A program made the translations under genes and the position numbers. Shown here piece after piece: positions 44,454-55,507 of a stretch of DNA of 64,000 nucleotides (position 1 is its first letter; the number at the start of each line of letters is the position of its first letter). The notes below the pieces were generated by a model. The model was not told the DNA's origin and ran no database searches. It worked only from the letters and a program-made list of their open reading frames with translations. The stretch is from Lachnospiraceae bacterium MD329 (GTDB lineage Bacteria > Bacillota > Clostridia > UBA1381): assembly GCA_010206265.1 (NCBI GenBank), contig VIQV01000023.1, positions 62,001-126,000 on the forward strand, given 5' to 3'.

Positions 44454-47276
44454 ATGGATAAAGATATTAGAATTAAAGGCGCAAGAGAACATAATTTAAA
44501 GAATATTGATGTTACCATACCTCGCGATAAGTTGGTAGTTCTTACAGGACTTTCAGGTTCAGGCAAGTCCTCGCTTGCTTTTGATACGATTTATGCTGAA
44601 GGACAAAGACGATATGTTGAGTCGCTTTCATCTTATGCGAGAATGTTTTTAGGACAAATGGAAAAACCGGATGTGGACTATATAGACGGACTTTCTCCTG
44701 CTATTAGTATAGACCAGAAAACAACTTCAAAAAATCCGCGTTCCACCGTAGGAACAGTGACTGAAATATACGATTATCTTCGTTTGCTATACGCGCGAAT
44801 CGGTATTCCGCATTGTCCCAAATGCGGTAAAGAGGTAAAAAGACAGAGTATTGACCAGATTGTGGATAAGGTGATGTCTTTGAAAGAAGGAACAAAAATT
44901 CAGGTTTTGGCGCCTGTTGTACGAGGAAAAAAAGGCGAGCATAAAAAGGTGTTTGAAAATGCCCGTAAAAGCGGTTATGTGCGTGTAAAAGCTGACGGGA
45001 TTCAATATGATTTGAGCGAAGATATTGAACTGAAAAAAACTCAAAAACACAGCATAGAAATTATTGTCGACCGTCTGGTTATACGTGATAATATTATACA
45101 GCGTCTTACAGATTCGCTTGAAACTGCAATCTCTCTTACAGGTGACGTTGTTTTGGTTGAAATAATTGATGGTGAAACTATGTCTTTCAGTCAGAATTTT
45201 GCTTGTGATGACTGCGGAATAAGTTTGCAGGAACTTGCGCCAAGATTATTTTCTTTCAATAATCCATACGGAGCCTGTTCGCATTGCGACGGTTTGGGAT
45301 CACTGGCAAAAATTGACCCTGACCTTGTTATAGCTGACGACAGTCTGAGCCTTATCGAAGGTGCAATATCTGCTACGGGCTGGGCAAGTGCAAACAAAAC
45401 CGATTCAATGGCATATATGTATTTTACAGGGCTTGCCAATCATTATGGATTTGATATAAATACTCCATTTAAGGATTTGTCCGAAGATATTAAAAATAAG
45501 GTTCTGTATGGTACGGGTGATGAAAAAATAAAGCTCAATTATGACAGAGGCTACGGAGGCGGTACTTACTCAAGACCGTTTGAAGGAGTTATAACTAATC
45601 TGGAAAGACGTTATAACTCAAATACGTTTGATTATGCGAAAAATGATATTGAAAAATATATCAATGACGTATCTTGTCCAAAGTGTCACGGAGCAAGACT
45701 AAGCGATGAAGTACTTGCGGTGACAATAAACGGTTTAAATATATATGATTTTACGCAAATGCCGATACGAAGGGAAATGGAGTTTATAAACTCCATAACG
45801 CTTACAGAACGTGAAATGATGATTGTATCACAGGTAGTAAAGGAAATCAAAGCACGTCTGCAATTCCTGCTTGATGTAGGACTTGATTATCTTACACTGT
45901 CGCGTTCGTCCGGAACACTTTCAGGCGGTGAAGCTCAGCGTATACGACTTGCGACACAAATAGGTTCAGGACTTATGGGTGTATTGTATATACTTGATGA
46001 ACCGAGTATAGGTCTTCATCAGCGTGACAACGACCGACTGATAGGGACACTAAAACATCTTCGTGATTTAGGAAATACTGTAATTGTCGTTGAACACGAT
46101 ACCGATACAATGTATGCTGCCGACCATATAGTTGATATTGGTCCCGGTGCAGGAATCCACGGCGGTGAGTTGGTGGGAGAGGGAACAGTAGATGATATAA
46201 TAGCGTCACCAAAGTCAATTACAGGAAAATATCTCAGCGGAGAACTGGAGATTGGCGTTCCGAAAGAACGACGTAAACCAACCGGCTGGCTTGAAATCAG
46301 AGGTGCAAGGGAAAATAATCTGAAAAATATAAACGTCAAAATACCTACAGGGGTTATGACGTGCGTTACAGGTGTATCGGGTTCAGGTAAATCTTCTCTG
46401 ATAAACGAAATACTTTATAAAAAGCTTGCTCACGTTTTAAATCGCGCACGCACACATTCAGGAGAGCATAAGGAAATAAAAGGACTGGAACAGCTTGATA
46501 AAATTATAGCTATAGACCAATCTCCTATTGGACGTACTCCTCGTTCAAATCCTGCAACCTATACAAATGTTTTTAATGACATAAGAGAGGTATTTGCAAC
46601 AACAAATGAGGCGAAAATAAGAGGTTACAAGGCAGGGCGTTTTAGTTTTAACGTCAAAGGCGGACGCTGTGAGGCCTGTGCCGGTGACGGTATAAAAAAG
46701 ATTGAAATGCATTTTCTTGCAGATATATTTGTACCGTGTGAAGTATGTAAGGGTAAGAGGTATAACAGAGAAACTCTTGAGGTAAAATATAAAGGTAAAA
46801 ATATATATGAAGTGCTTGATATGACAGTTGATGAAGGTGTAGAATTTTTCGTTAATCTACCTAAAATTCACCGTAAACTGCAAACACTTCAGGAGGTTGG
46901 TTTAGGTTATATTAAACTCGGACAAAGTTCAACAACTCTTTCGGGCGGTGAGGCTCAGAGAGTCAAACTTGCAACCGAACTTTCAAAACGCGGAACAGGA
47001 AAAACAATTTATATATTGGACGAGCCTACAACAGGACTTCATACAGCCGATGTACACAAGCTTACAGAAGTTTTAAATAAACTTGTGGAAGGCGGTAATA
47101 CAGTCGTTGTAATTGAACATAATCTGGACGTAATTAAAACGGCAGATTATATAATTGATATGGGTCCTGAAGGTGGAGATAACGGAGGTACTGTAATAGC
47201 TAAAGGCACTCCTGAAGAGGTTGCTCGGACAAACGGCTCTTATACAGGACAATATTTGAAAAAAATGCTTAAATAA
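44454..47276 (+). CDS. uvrA: UvrABC excinuclease subunit A
   Basis: DNA-damage recognition ATPase of nucleotide excision repair. The 940-residue length is standard. The first ABC half has [19 protein letters not shown] near residue 31 with the CPKCGKEV insertion and zinc cysteines CDDCG...CSHCDG; the second half has [16 protein letters not shown] near 640 and the zinc finger CEACAGDG...CEVCKGKRY near 740. Signatures [16 protein letters not shown] and [15 protein letters not shown] and the Walker B motifs ([28 protein letters not shown]) are intact. It closes uvrB-unknown-uvrA; a T-box operon follows. Confidence 0.97.
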   Translation: MDKDIRIKGAREHNLKNIDVTIPRDKLVVLTGLSGSGKSSLAFDTIYAEGQRRYVESLSSYARMFLGQMEKPDVDYIDGLSPAISIDQKTTSKNPRSTVGTVTEIYDYLRLLYARIGIPHCPKCGKEVKRQSIDQIVDKVMSLKEGTKIQVLAPVVRGKKGEHKKVFENARKSGYVRVKADGIQYDLSEDIELKKTQKHSIEIIVDRLVIRDNIIQRLTDSLETAISLTGDVVLVEIIDGETMSFSQNFACDDCGISLQELAPRLFSFNNPYGACSHCDGLGSLAKIDPDLVIADDSLSLIEGAISATGWASANKTDSMAYMYFTGLANHYGFDINTPFKDLSEDIKNKVLYGTGDEKIKLNYDRGYGGGTYSRPFEGVITNLERRYNSNTFDYAKNDIEKYINDVSCPKCHGARLSDEVLAVTINGLNIYDFTQMPIRREMEFINSITLTEREMMIVSQVVKEIKARLQFLLDVGLDYLTLSRSSGTLSGGEAQRIRLATQIGSGLMGVLYILDEPSIGLHQRDNDRLIGTLKHLRDLGNTVIVVEHDTDTMYAADHIVDIGPGAGIHGGELVGEGTVDDIIASPKSITGKYLSGELEIGVPKERRKPTGWLEIRGARENNLKNINVKIPTGVMTCVTGVSGSGKSSLINEILYKKLAHVLNRARTHSGEHKEIKGLEQLDKIIAIDQSPIGRTPRSNPATYTNVFNDIREVFATTNEAKIRGYKAGRFSFNVKGGRCEACAGDGIKKIEMHFLADIFVPCEVCKGKRYNRETLEVKYKGKNIYEVLDMTVDEGVEFFVNLPKIHRKLQTLQEVGLGYIKLGQSSTTLSGGEAQRVKLATELSKRGTGKTIYILDEPTTGLHTADVHKLTEVLNKLVEGGNTVVVIEHNLDVIKTADYIIDMGPEGGDNGGTVIAKGTPEEVARTNGSYTGQYLKKMLK

Positions 47277-47280
47277 CTGC

Positions 47281-47309
47281 TTGACAAATTATAAAAATGG
47301 TGATAAAAT
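47281..47309 (+). promoter_or_regulatory. Sigma-A promoter for thrS
   Basis: Perfect TTGACA (47281-47286), 17-bp spacer and TAAAAT (47304-47309), 4 nt after the uvrA stop and directly before the T-box leader. Confidence 0.75.
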
Positions 47310-47317
47310 GCAATATA

Positions 47318-47573
47318 GAGTGATGACGAAGACAGTAGTCTTGGTAAAAAAGTTACAAGAGAGAGAACGTCATAGGCTGTAAACGTTCTTTAACTGTATC
47401 AAGATGAATACCACTTCTGAGCTGTAATGCTGAACGATTTTCTATTAAGCGTTACCGTTTCCCTACGATACAGGGCAACTAAGTGACAGTGATTTCACTG
47501 TAATTAGGGTGGAACCGTGCGAATTTTTGCACCCCTAAGCTACGGGTAACCGTGCTTTTGGGGTGCTTTTTAT
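47318..47573 (+). promoter_or_regulatory. T-box riboswitch (tRNA-Thr) of thrS
   Basis: A leader that senses uncharged tRNA-Thr. AGAGA-rich bulge bases lie near 47358 and a long Stem I follows (arms AGAACGT and ACGTTCT visible). The specifier is read as ACC at 47410-47412, a threonine codon, followed by a purine. The T-box consensus AGGGTGGAACCGTG is at 47506-47519; its UGGA can pair with the UCCA end of tRNA-Thr. The competing terminator is GCACCCC/GGGGTGC (47529-47535, 47560-47566) plus T5. thrS begins 27 nt later. The specifier assignment is by position, not by folding software. Confidence 0.92.
47529..47573 (+). terminator. Regulated terminator of the thrS T-box
   Basis: GCACCCC and GGGGTGC pair across a 24-nt loop and are followed by TTTTTATTTT. 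The left arm overlaps the antiterminator region, as in T-box leaders. Confidence 0.88.
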
Positions 47574-47599
47574 TTTAATTATGAAAGGAAGTTATTACA

Positions 47600-49348
47600 A
47601 TGGAAATGAACGAATTACAAACATTACGACATTCAGCCTCTCACGTTCTTGCGCAGGCTGTAAAAAGACTTTATCCCGACACTAAATTGGCGATAGGACC
47701 TGCTATTGATACAGGTTTTTACTATGATTTTGATACTGAGCATACTTTTACAAGAGAAGACTTGGACGCAATTGAAAATGAAATGAAAAAGATTGCTAAA
47801 GAAAATCTTAAAATTGAGCGATTTGAATTGTCCAGAAATGAGGCGCTTGAGCTTATGAAAGATGAGCCTTATAAGGTGGAACTTATAAACGAACTGCCTG
47901 ATGACGCTGTAATATCATTCTATAAGCAGGGAGAATTTACAGACCTTTGCGCAGGTCCGCATATTAACTATACAAGTAAGGTAAAGGCATATAAGCTGCT
48001 GAGCGCAACAGGTGCATATTGGCGCGGAGATGAAAAAAATAAAATGCTGCAGCGTATTTACGGTACTGCGTTTACAAATAAAGACGAACTTGCCGAATAT
48101 CTTGAAAAACTTGAAGAGGCAAAAAAGCGTGATCATAACAAACTCGGACGCGAATTAGAGCTTTTTACAACTGTTGACTATATAGGACAGGGACTTCCGA
48201 TAATGCTGCCAAAGGGAGCAAGAGTTATTCAGACCTTACAGCGCTGGGTAGAGGACGAGGAAGAAAAACGAGGCTGGCAACTTACTAAAACGCCTCTTAT
48301 GGCAAAAAGTGACCTGTATAAGATTTCCGGTCACTGGGACCATTATCAGGACGGTATGTTTGTTCTGGGTGACGAAAACAAGGATAAAGAAGTATTTGCT
48401 ATGCGCCCTATGACGTGTCCGTTCCAGTATCAGACATTCCTTAACAGAGGACGTTCTTACAGAGATTTGCCAATGCGTCTTAACGAAACTTCAACGCTGT
48501 TTAGAAATGAGGCGTCAGGAGAAATGCACGGACTTATCAGAGTTCGTCAGTTTACCATTTCAGAAGGACATTTGATGTGTACTCCTGAACAGCTTGAATC
48601 TGAATTTAAAGGCTGTCTTGAGCTTACAAATTATATGCTTGATACTCTGGGACTTAAAGAAGATGTTTATTACCGTTTCTCTCAGTGGGACCCAGATAAC
48701 AGAGAAAAATATATAGGTACAGAAGAACAGTGGAATGAGGCTCAAAGCGTAATGAAAACAATATTAGACGACCTCGGAATAGAGTATTATGTGGGTATAG
48801 GTGAGGCAGCGTTCTACGGACCAAAACTGGATATTCAGATTAAGAATGTTCACGGCAAGGAGGATACTTTGATTACAATACAGGTTGACCAAATGCTTGC
48901 CGAAAAATTCGGAATGGAATATGTGGATAAAGACGGAACAAAGAAAAATCCGTATATTATTCACAGAACTTCAATTGGATGTTATGAAAGAACCCTTGCA
49001 CTTCTTATTGAAAAATATGCAGGCGCATTTCCAACGTGGCTTGCTCCGGTACAGATAAAACTGTTACCAATTGCAGACAGACATCTTGACTATGTATATG
49101 AAGTGAAGAAAAAATTAGAGGAAAAAGGTATAGTCCGTATTGAAATTGATGACAGAAGTGAAAAACTCGGATATAAACTTCGTGAAGCACAGCTTGAAAA
49201 AGTTCCGTATATGCTTGTAATAGGCGATAAGGATATAGAAAACAAAACAGTATCTGTACGTTCAAGAAAAGAAGGAGATAAGGGCGCTATAGCTCTTGAC
49301 GAATTCATTACAATTATCAAAGACGAAATTGATACTAAGAAAAGATAA
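47600..49348 (+). CDS. thrS: Threonyl-tRNA synthetase without TGS domain
   Basis: Class II synthetase charging tRNA-Thr. The protein begins directly with the editing domain (LQTLRHSASHVLAQAVKRLYPDTKLAIGPAIDTGFYYD, here noted by HSASHVLAQAV and GPAIDTGFYYD); the editing cysteine fits DLCAGPHI near residue 115. The catalytic core has MRPMTCPFQY near residue 271 and EASGEMHGLIRVRQFT near 305; the anticodon-binding domain is C-terminal. At 582 residues it lacks the roughly 60-residue N-terminal TGS domain of longer ThrRS. The T-box terminator ends 27 nt upstream, so there is no room for one. ATG 47606 is an alternative start. Confidence 0.95.
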   Translation: MEMNELQTLRHSASHVLAQAVKRLYPDTKLAIGPAIDTGFYYDFDTEHTFTREDLDAIENEMKKIAKENLKIERFELSRNEALELMKDEPYKVELINELPDDAVISFYKQGEFTDLCAGPHINYTSKVKAYKLLSATGAYWRGDEKNKMLQRIYGTAFTNKDELAEYLEKLEEAKKRDHNKLGRELELFTTVDYIGQGLPIMLPKGARVIQTLQRWVEDEEEKRGWQLTKTPLMAKSDLYKISGHWDHYQDGMFVLGDENKDKEVFAMRPMTCPFQYQTFLNRGRSYRDLPMRLNETSTLFRNEASGEMHGLIRVRQFTISEGHLMCTPEQLESEFKGCLELTNYMLDTLGLKEDVYYRFSQWDPDNREKYIGTEEQWNEAQSVMKTILDDLGIEYYVGIGEAAFYGPKLDIQIKNVHGKEDTLITIQVDQMLAEKFGMEYVDKDGTKKNPYIIHRTSIGCYERTLALLIEKYAGAFPTWLAPVQIKLLPIADRHLDYVYEVKKKLEEKGIVRIEIDDRSEKLGYKLREAQLEKVPYMLVIGDKDIENKTVSVRSRKEGDKGAIALDEFITIIKDEIDTKKR

Positions 49349-49362
49349 GTAACAAAATTTTA

Positions 49363-49392
49363 CTCCCCGACATACTATACAGTGTCGGGGAG
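49363..49392 (+). terminator. Hairpin between thrS and yunB that contains the yunB ribosome site
   Basis: CTCCCCGACA (49363-49372) and TGTCGGGGAG (49383-49392) form a perfect 10-bp stem with a 10-nt loop. The right arm begins the GGGGAGGGG ribosome site of yunB. No T-run follows, so it may control translation as well as separate the genes. Confidence 0.6.
49371..49379 (+). promoter_or_regulatory. Candidate mother-cell sigma -10 element (CATACTATA) for yunB
   Basis: CATACTATA lies in the loop of the hairpin above and fits CATAnnnTA; an AC dinucleotide is exactly 17 bp upstream. A start near 49383 would give an 18-nt leader with an intact ribosome site but without the left arm of the hairpin. 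In Bacillus subtilis yunB belongs to the sigma-E regulon. Confidence 0.55.
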
Positions 49393-49400
49393 GGGTTTAT

Positions 49401-50051
49401 ATGAGACTTGGTTTATCACGTTCACGCAAACATTATGGCTTGAAGGTAGTTTTTTATTTGTGTTTGCTTGCTGCTGCAATATTGTTTTATATCTGTACGA
49501 GCAGATTACAGCCTGCCTTTATTGATTGTGCGTCCTCATACGCAAACAATATGGTAAACAGGGTTGTAAATAAAGCTGTTACTGATGTTTTTTCATCAGA
49601 TAATTATAGTTCAATGTCCGATATAAAAACGCGTGACAAAAGCTCAATACAGACAATTGAAACCGATACTGCTAAAATAAACGTACTTAAAGCACGTTTA
49701 AACGACAGTATACAGGATAATATTAAGAACGCGCAAACTGAAACTGTCCGCATACCGTTGGGCAGCGCTACGCATTTTTACTTTTTTTCAGGTCTGGGAC
49801 CCTCAATACCCATAAGAATATATCCTGTAAGTATTGTTAATACAGATATTGAAGAGAAACTTGTATCAGCAGGGATAAATCAGGTAAATCACAGATTATA
49901 TTTAAATGTATCTATCGACGTTTCTTTTGCCGGACTTACTTTTGTGGAAACACAAACGGTTGAAACAAAAGTTCTTTTGACAGAAACTCTTGTTGTAGGT
50001 GAAACACCTGAGTATTACGGGAATGGAAATATCAGTGCTGCTGTAAAATAG
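49401..50051 (+). CDS. yunB: Sporulation protein YunB
   Basis: A 216-residue membrane-anchored sporulation protein. One N-terminal helix (about residues 15-33) follows a basic start, and the rest is a mainly beta external domain. Family signatures are VRIPLGSATHFYFFSGLGPSIPIRI (here by RIPLGSA and GPSIPIRIYPVS) near residue 118 and SAGINQVNHRLYLNVSIDV near 162. YunB is needed for normal sporulation in Bacillus, molecular role unknown. GGGGAGGGG is 5 nt from the ATG. It sits between thrS and ligA. Confidence 0.92.
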   Translation: MRLGLSRSRKHYGLKVVFYLCLLAAAILFYICTSRLQPAFIDCASSYANNMVNRVVNKAVTDVFSSDNYSSMSDIKTRDKSSIQTIETDTAKINVLKARLNDSIQDNIKNAQTETVRIPLGSATHFYFFSGLGPSIPIRIYPVSIVNTDIEEKLVSAGINQVNHRLYLNVSIDVSFAGLTFVETQTVETKVLLTETLVVGETPEYYGNGNISAAVK

Positions 50052-53206
<3,155 letters not shown>

Positions 53207-53211
53207 TGGTG

Positions 53212-53239
53212 AGTTTACCATAACTATATTATGTAAACT
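53212..53239 (+). terminator. Possible weak terminator after the amidohydrolase
   Basis: AGTTTAC (53212-53218) and GTAAACT (53233-53239) form a perfect 7-bp AT-rich stem with a 14-nt loop. No T-run directly follows. Confidence 0.35.
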
Positions 53240-53269
53240 AAACCGAATTTTTAGGTAGGATTTGGAAAT

Positions 53270-53980
53270 ATGAACGTTGCAATAGTAGACAAGAGAGCAG
53301 ATGAAAAAACCATATACAGTCTTGAAAAAGCAGGACTATATGTTATACCAACAACCGTAATTAAGGGTCTGTATGATTCTGTAGCAACTCACGCAGATAT
53401 GCAGATTCATTATCTCGGCAGTAATAAATTTATATGTGCACCTGAAACGTTTTTGCATTATAAGAAACTGTTGCCAGATGAATTTACATTGTTAACAGGC
53501 TCTGTACAAGTGGGTTCTGAATATCCTCACGATATTTCATACAATGCGGCAGTCTTAAATGATTTTGTGATTTGTAATGCTGCTTATACGGCGATAGAAA
53601 TTCTTTCAGAGTATAAATGTATGAATAAGAATATTCTGAACGTCAGACAGGGATACAGTAAATGCAATACAGCCATTGTAACAGGTAATTCAATAATAAC
53701 GTCTGATATCGGTATTTATAAAAAATCTGTTGAGAATGAAATTAATGTATTGAAGATTACCTCAGGAAATATAAAATTACGAGGTATGGAATATGGATTT
53801 ATCGGGGGCGCCACAGGGCTGATAGCTGAAAATGTGCTGGGTGTAAACGGAAATATACATACACACATTGATTCGGACGAGATTAAAACATTTTGCAGTA
53901 AGCGTAATGTAGAGATAGTACCGCTTAAAGATGGCATTTTAGAAGATATAGGTACTATTATAACTAATATACAGTCTTAA
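53270..53980 (+). CDS. Uncharacterised protein, GME-fold (arginine-deiminase-like) candidate
   Basis: A 236-residue soluble protein. The segments KADMQIHYLGSNKFICAPET near residue 45 (by MQIHYLGSNKFICAPE), VRQGYSKCNTAIVTGNSIITSD near 126 (by VRQGYSKCN and GNSIITSD) and the glycine stretch FIGGATGLIAENVLGVNGNIHTHID suggest repeated beta-beta-alpha units like guanidino-modifying-enzyme folds. I would connect it to the DUF6873 GME-fold group, which is uncertain. A catalytic Cys-His-Glu triad cannot be assigned. The ribosome site is weak (TAGGA). It converges on the mmcQ operon. Confidence 0.6.
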   Translation: MNVAIVDKRADEKTIYSLEKAGLYVIPTTVIKGLYDSVATHADMQIHYLGSNKFICAPETFLHYKKLLPDEFTLLTGSVQVGSEYPHDISYNAAVLNDFVICNAAYTAIEILSEYKCMNKNILNVRQGYSKCNTAIVTGNSIITSDIGIYKKSVENEINVLKITSGNIKLRGMEYGFIGGATGLIAENVLGVNGNIHTHIDSDEIKTFCSKRNVEIVPLKDGILEDIGTIITNIQS

Positions 53981-54002
53981 GTATAATAAAGAGTGATTTA
54001 TA

Positions 54003-54356
54003 TTACTTGGATTGGTTTACTTTTATTTTCTTGTTTGTTATGTTATAACTATCCCTAATCATTCCCTGTATTTTATCAGAGGGTACAGTTCCGTTAAGAA
54101 TAATTGAATTCCAGTATGTTTTATTCATATGATACGCCGGAATAACAGAATCATATTCAAAACGCCAGAAATCGCACCATTCCGGCGAACCTTTTACATT
54201 TACCCACATATTATTGTTGCGTTTAAAAATCCACGCAAAAACTTTATGATTACGCTTATGCCTCATTAATGTCCAGTTCTTATCCTGAAACGGATAATCC
54301 TCATATGTATCTTCTAAACTCAAACAAAAATCAATTACGTCTTTTCGTGTTTTCAT
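54003..54356 (-). CDS. MmcQ/YjbR family protein
   Basis: A 117-residue small CyaY-like-fold protein. The family start MKTRKDVIDFCLSLEDTYED, the middle FAWIFKRNNNMWVNVKGSPEW and PAYHMNKTYWNSIILNGTVP (by AYHMNKTYWNSI) are typical. Members are often annotated as DNA-binding but their function is not established. AAGGAG lies 5 nt before the ATG. It is the last gene of a leftward operon with rnr and the THUMP methyltransferase (17-nt gap). Confidence 0.88.
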   Translation of the reverse strand: MKTRKDVIDFCLSLEDTYEDYPFQDKNWTLMRHKRNHKVFAWIFKRNNNMWVNVKGSPEWCDFWRFEYDSVIPAYHMNKTYWNSIILNGTVPSDKIQGMIRDSYNITNKKIKVNQSK

Positions 54357-54373
54357 TTTAATCTCCTTCGTAA

Positions 54374-55507
54374 TTATTTTTTTGGAGGACGTTGTCCAAA
54401 GAACTGATAAAGATTACATTTTATCATACCGTTATAAAGCTTGCGTTTCTTATTTGCGGTCTTTCCAAATAATTTCTCGAAATTTTCATTTGATGTAATA
54501 ATATAATATGACCATTTATCAAACTTTTTAAAGTTTTTTCCTATCTCTTTATATAATTGTTCACATTCTTTAATTTCTCCGATACGTTCACCATAAGGAG
54601 GATTGCATATAATAGTTCCATATGAAATATTAAATTCAATATTCCGTGCATCACCTGTCTGAGGAGTTATAAACTCCCCTACCCCTGCTTTTTGTGCATT
54701 ACTGCGCGCTATATCGACAGTATCACTGTCAATATCAAACGCGTAAATTTCCAAAGGTACATTTTTTATTAAAGATTTTGCCTCTTCACGGGCATTATCC
54801 CACAAAGTATTATCAATCTGAGAAAATTGCTGAGCTGCAAAAGTTCTGTTTAATCCGGGAGCTATATTACGCTTAATCATAGCAGCTTCAATAGGAATTG
54901 TTCCGCTGCCGCAAAACGGGTCGCATAATGGATATTCATATTTCCAATGACTTAACTCAACCATAGCTGCTGCAAGAGTTTCTTTTAATGGAGCAATGTT
55001 GGACACCTGACGGTAGCCTCGTTTATGCAGCCCCTCACCTGAGGTATCTATCATAAGAGTCACTTTATCTTTAAATATGGAAAACTGAATTTGATATGTT
55101 GAACCACTTTCTTCAAACCACGATATTCCATAACGATTTGAGAGGCTGTCAGCTATCGCTTTTTTTATAATGGATTGACAATCTCTTACACTCGCAAGAG
55201 TAGATTTTAATGAATAACCTTTTACCGGAAATGCATCTGTTTTGTTAATCCATTTGTACCATTCTATCTTTTTGGTATGTTCAAAAAGTTCATCAAAAGT
55301 TACAGCAGTAAATTCATCTATTTTTATAAGAATTCTTTCAGCTGTCCTTAACCATATGTTTGCGCGGCAAACCGCTGCTGAATCCCCCATAAAACATACT
55401 TTTCCGTCCTCCACAGAAGTAGTTTCATATCCTAAACGTCGTATTTCTCTTGCAGCAAGCGCCTCAAGACCAAATAAAGTTGTTACAATAATTTCAAATT
55501 TATCCAT
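54374..55507 (-). CDS. THUMP-domain class I RNA methyltransferase (RlmL/YpsC-like)
   Basis: A 377-residue S-adenosylmethionine-dependent N2-guanine RNA methyltransferase. The N-terminal ferredoxin-like/THUMP part covers about 1-160 (LEALAAREIRRLGY). The Rossmann domain contains LCDPFCGSGTIPIEAAMI near residue 195, AFDIDSDTVDIARSNA near 262 and the catalytic IICNPPYGERIG near 305. YpsC-type proteins modify 23S rRNA; the exact site is inferred from the family. The ATG at 55507 overlaps the rnr stop by 8 nt; AAGGAAAAG lies upstream. Confidence 0.9.
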   Translation of the reverse strand: MDKFEIIVTTLFGLEALAAREIRRLGYETTSVEDGKVCFMGDSAAVCRANIWLRTAERILIKIDEFTAVTFDELFEHTKKIEWYKWINKTDAFPVKGYSLKSTLASVRDCQSIIKKAIADSLSNRYGISWFEESGSTYQIQFSIFKDKVTLMIDTSGEGLHKRGYRQVSNIAPLKETLAAAMVELSHWKYEYPLCDPFCGSGTIPIEAAMIKRNIAPGLNRTFAAQQFSQIDNTLWDNAREEAKSLIKNVPLEIYAFDIDSDTVDIARSNAQKAGVGEFITPQTGDARNIEFNISYGTIICNPPYGERIGEIKECEQLYKEIGKNFKKFDKWSYYIITSNENFEKLFGKTANKKRKLYNGMIKCNLYQFFGQRPPKK

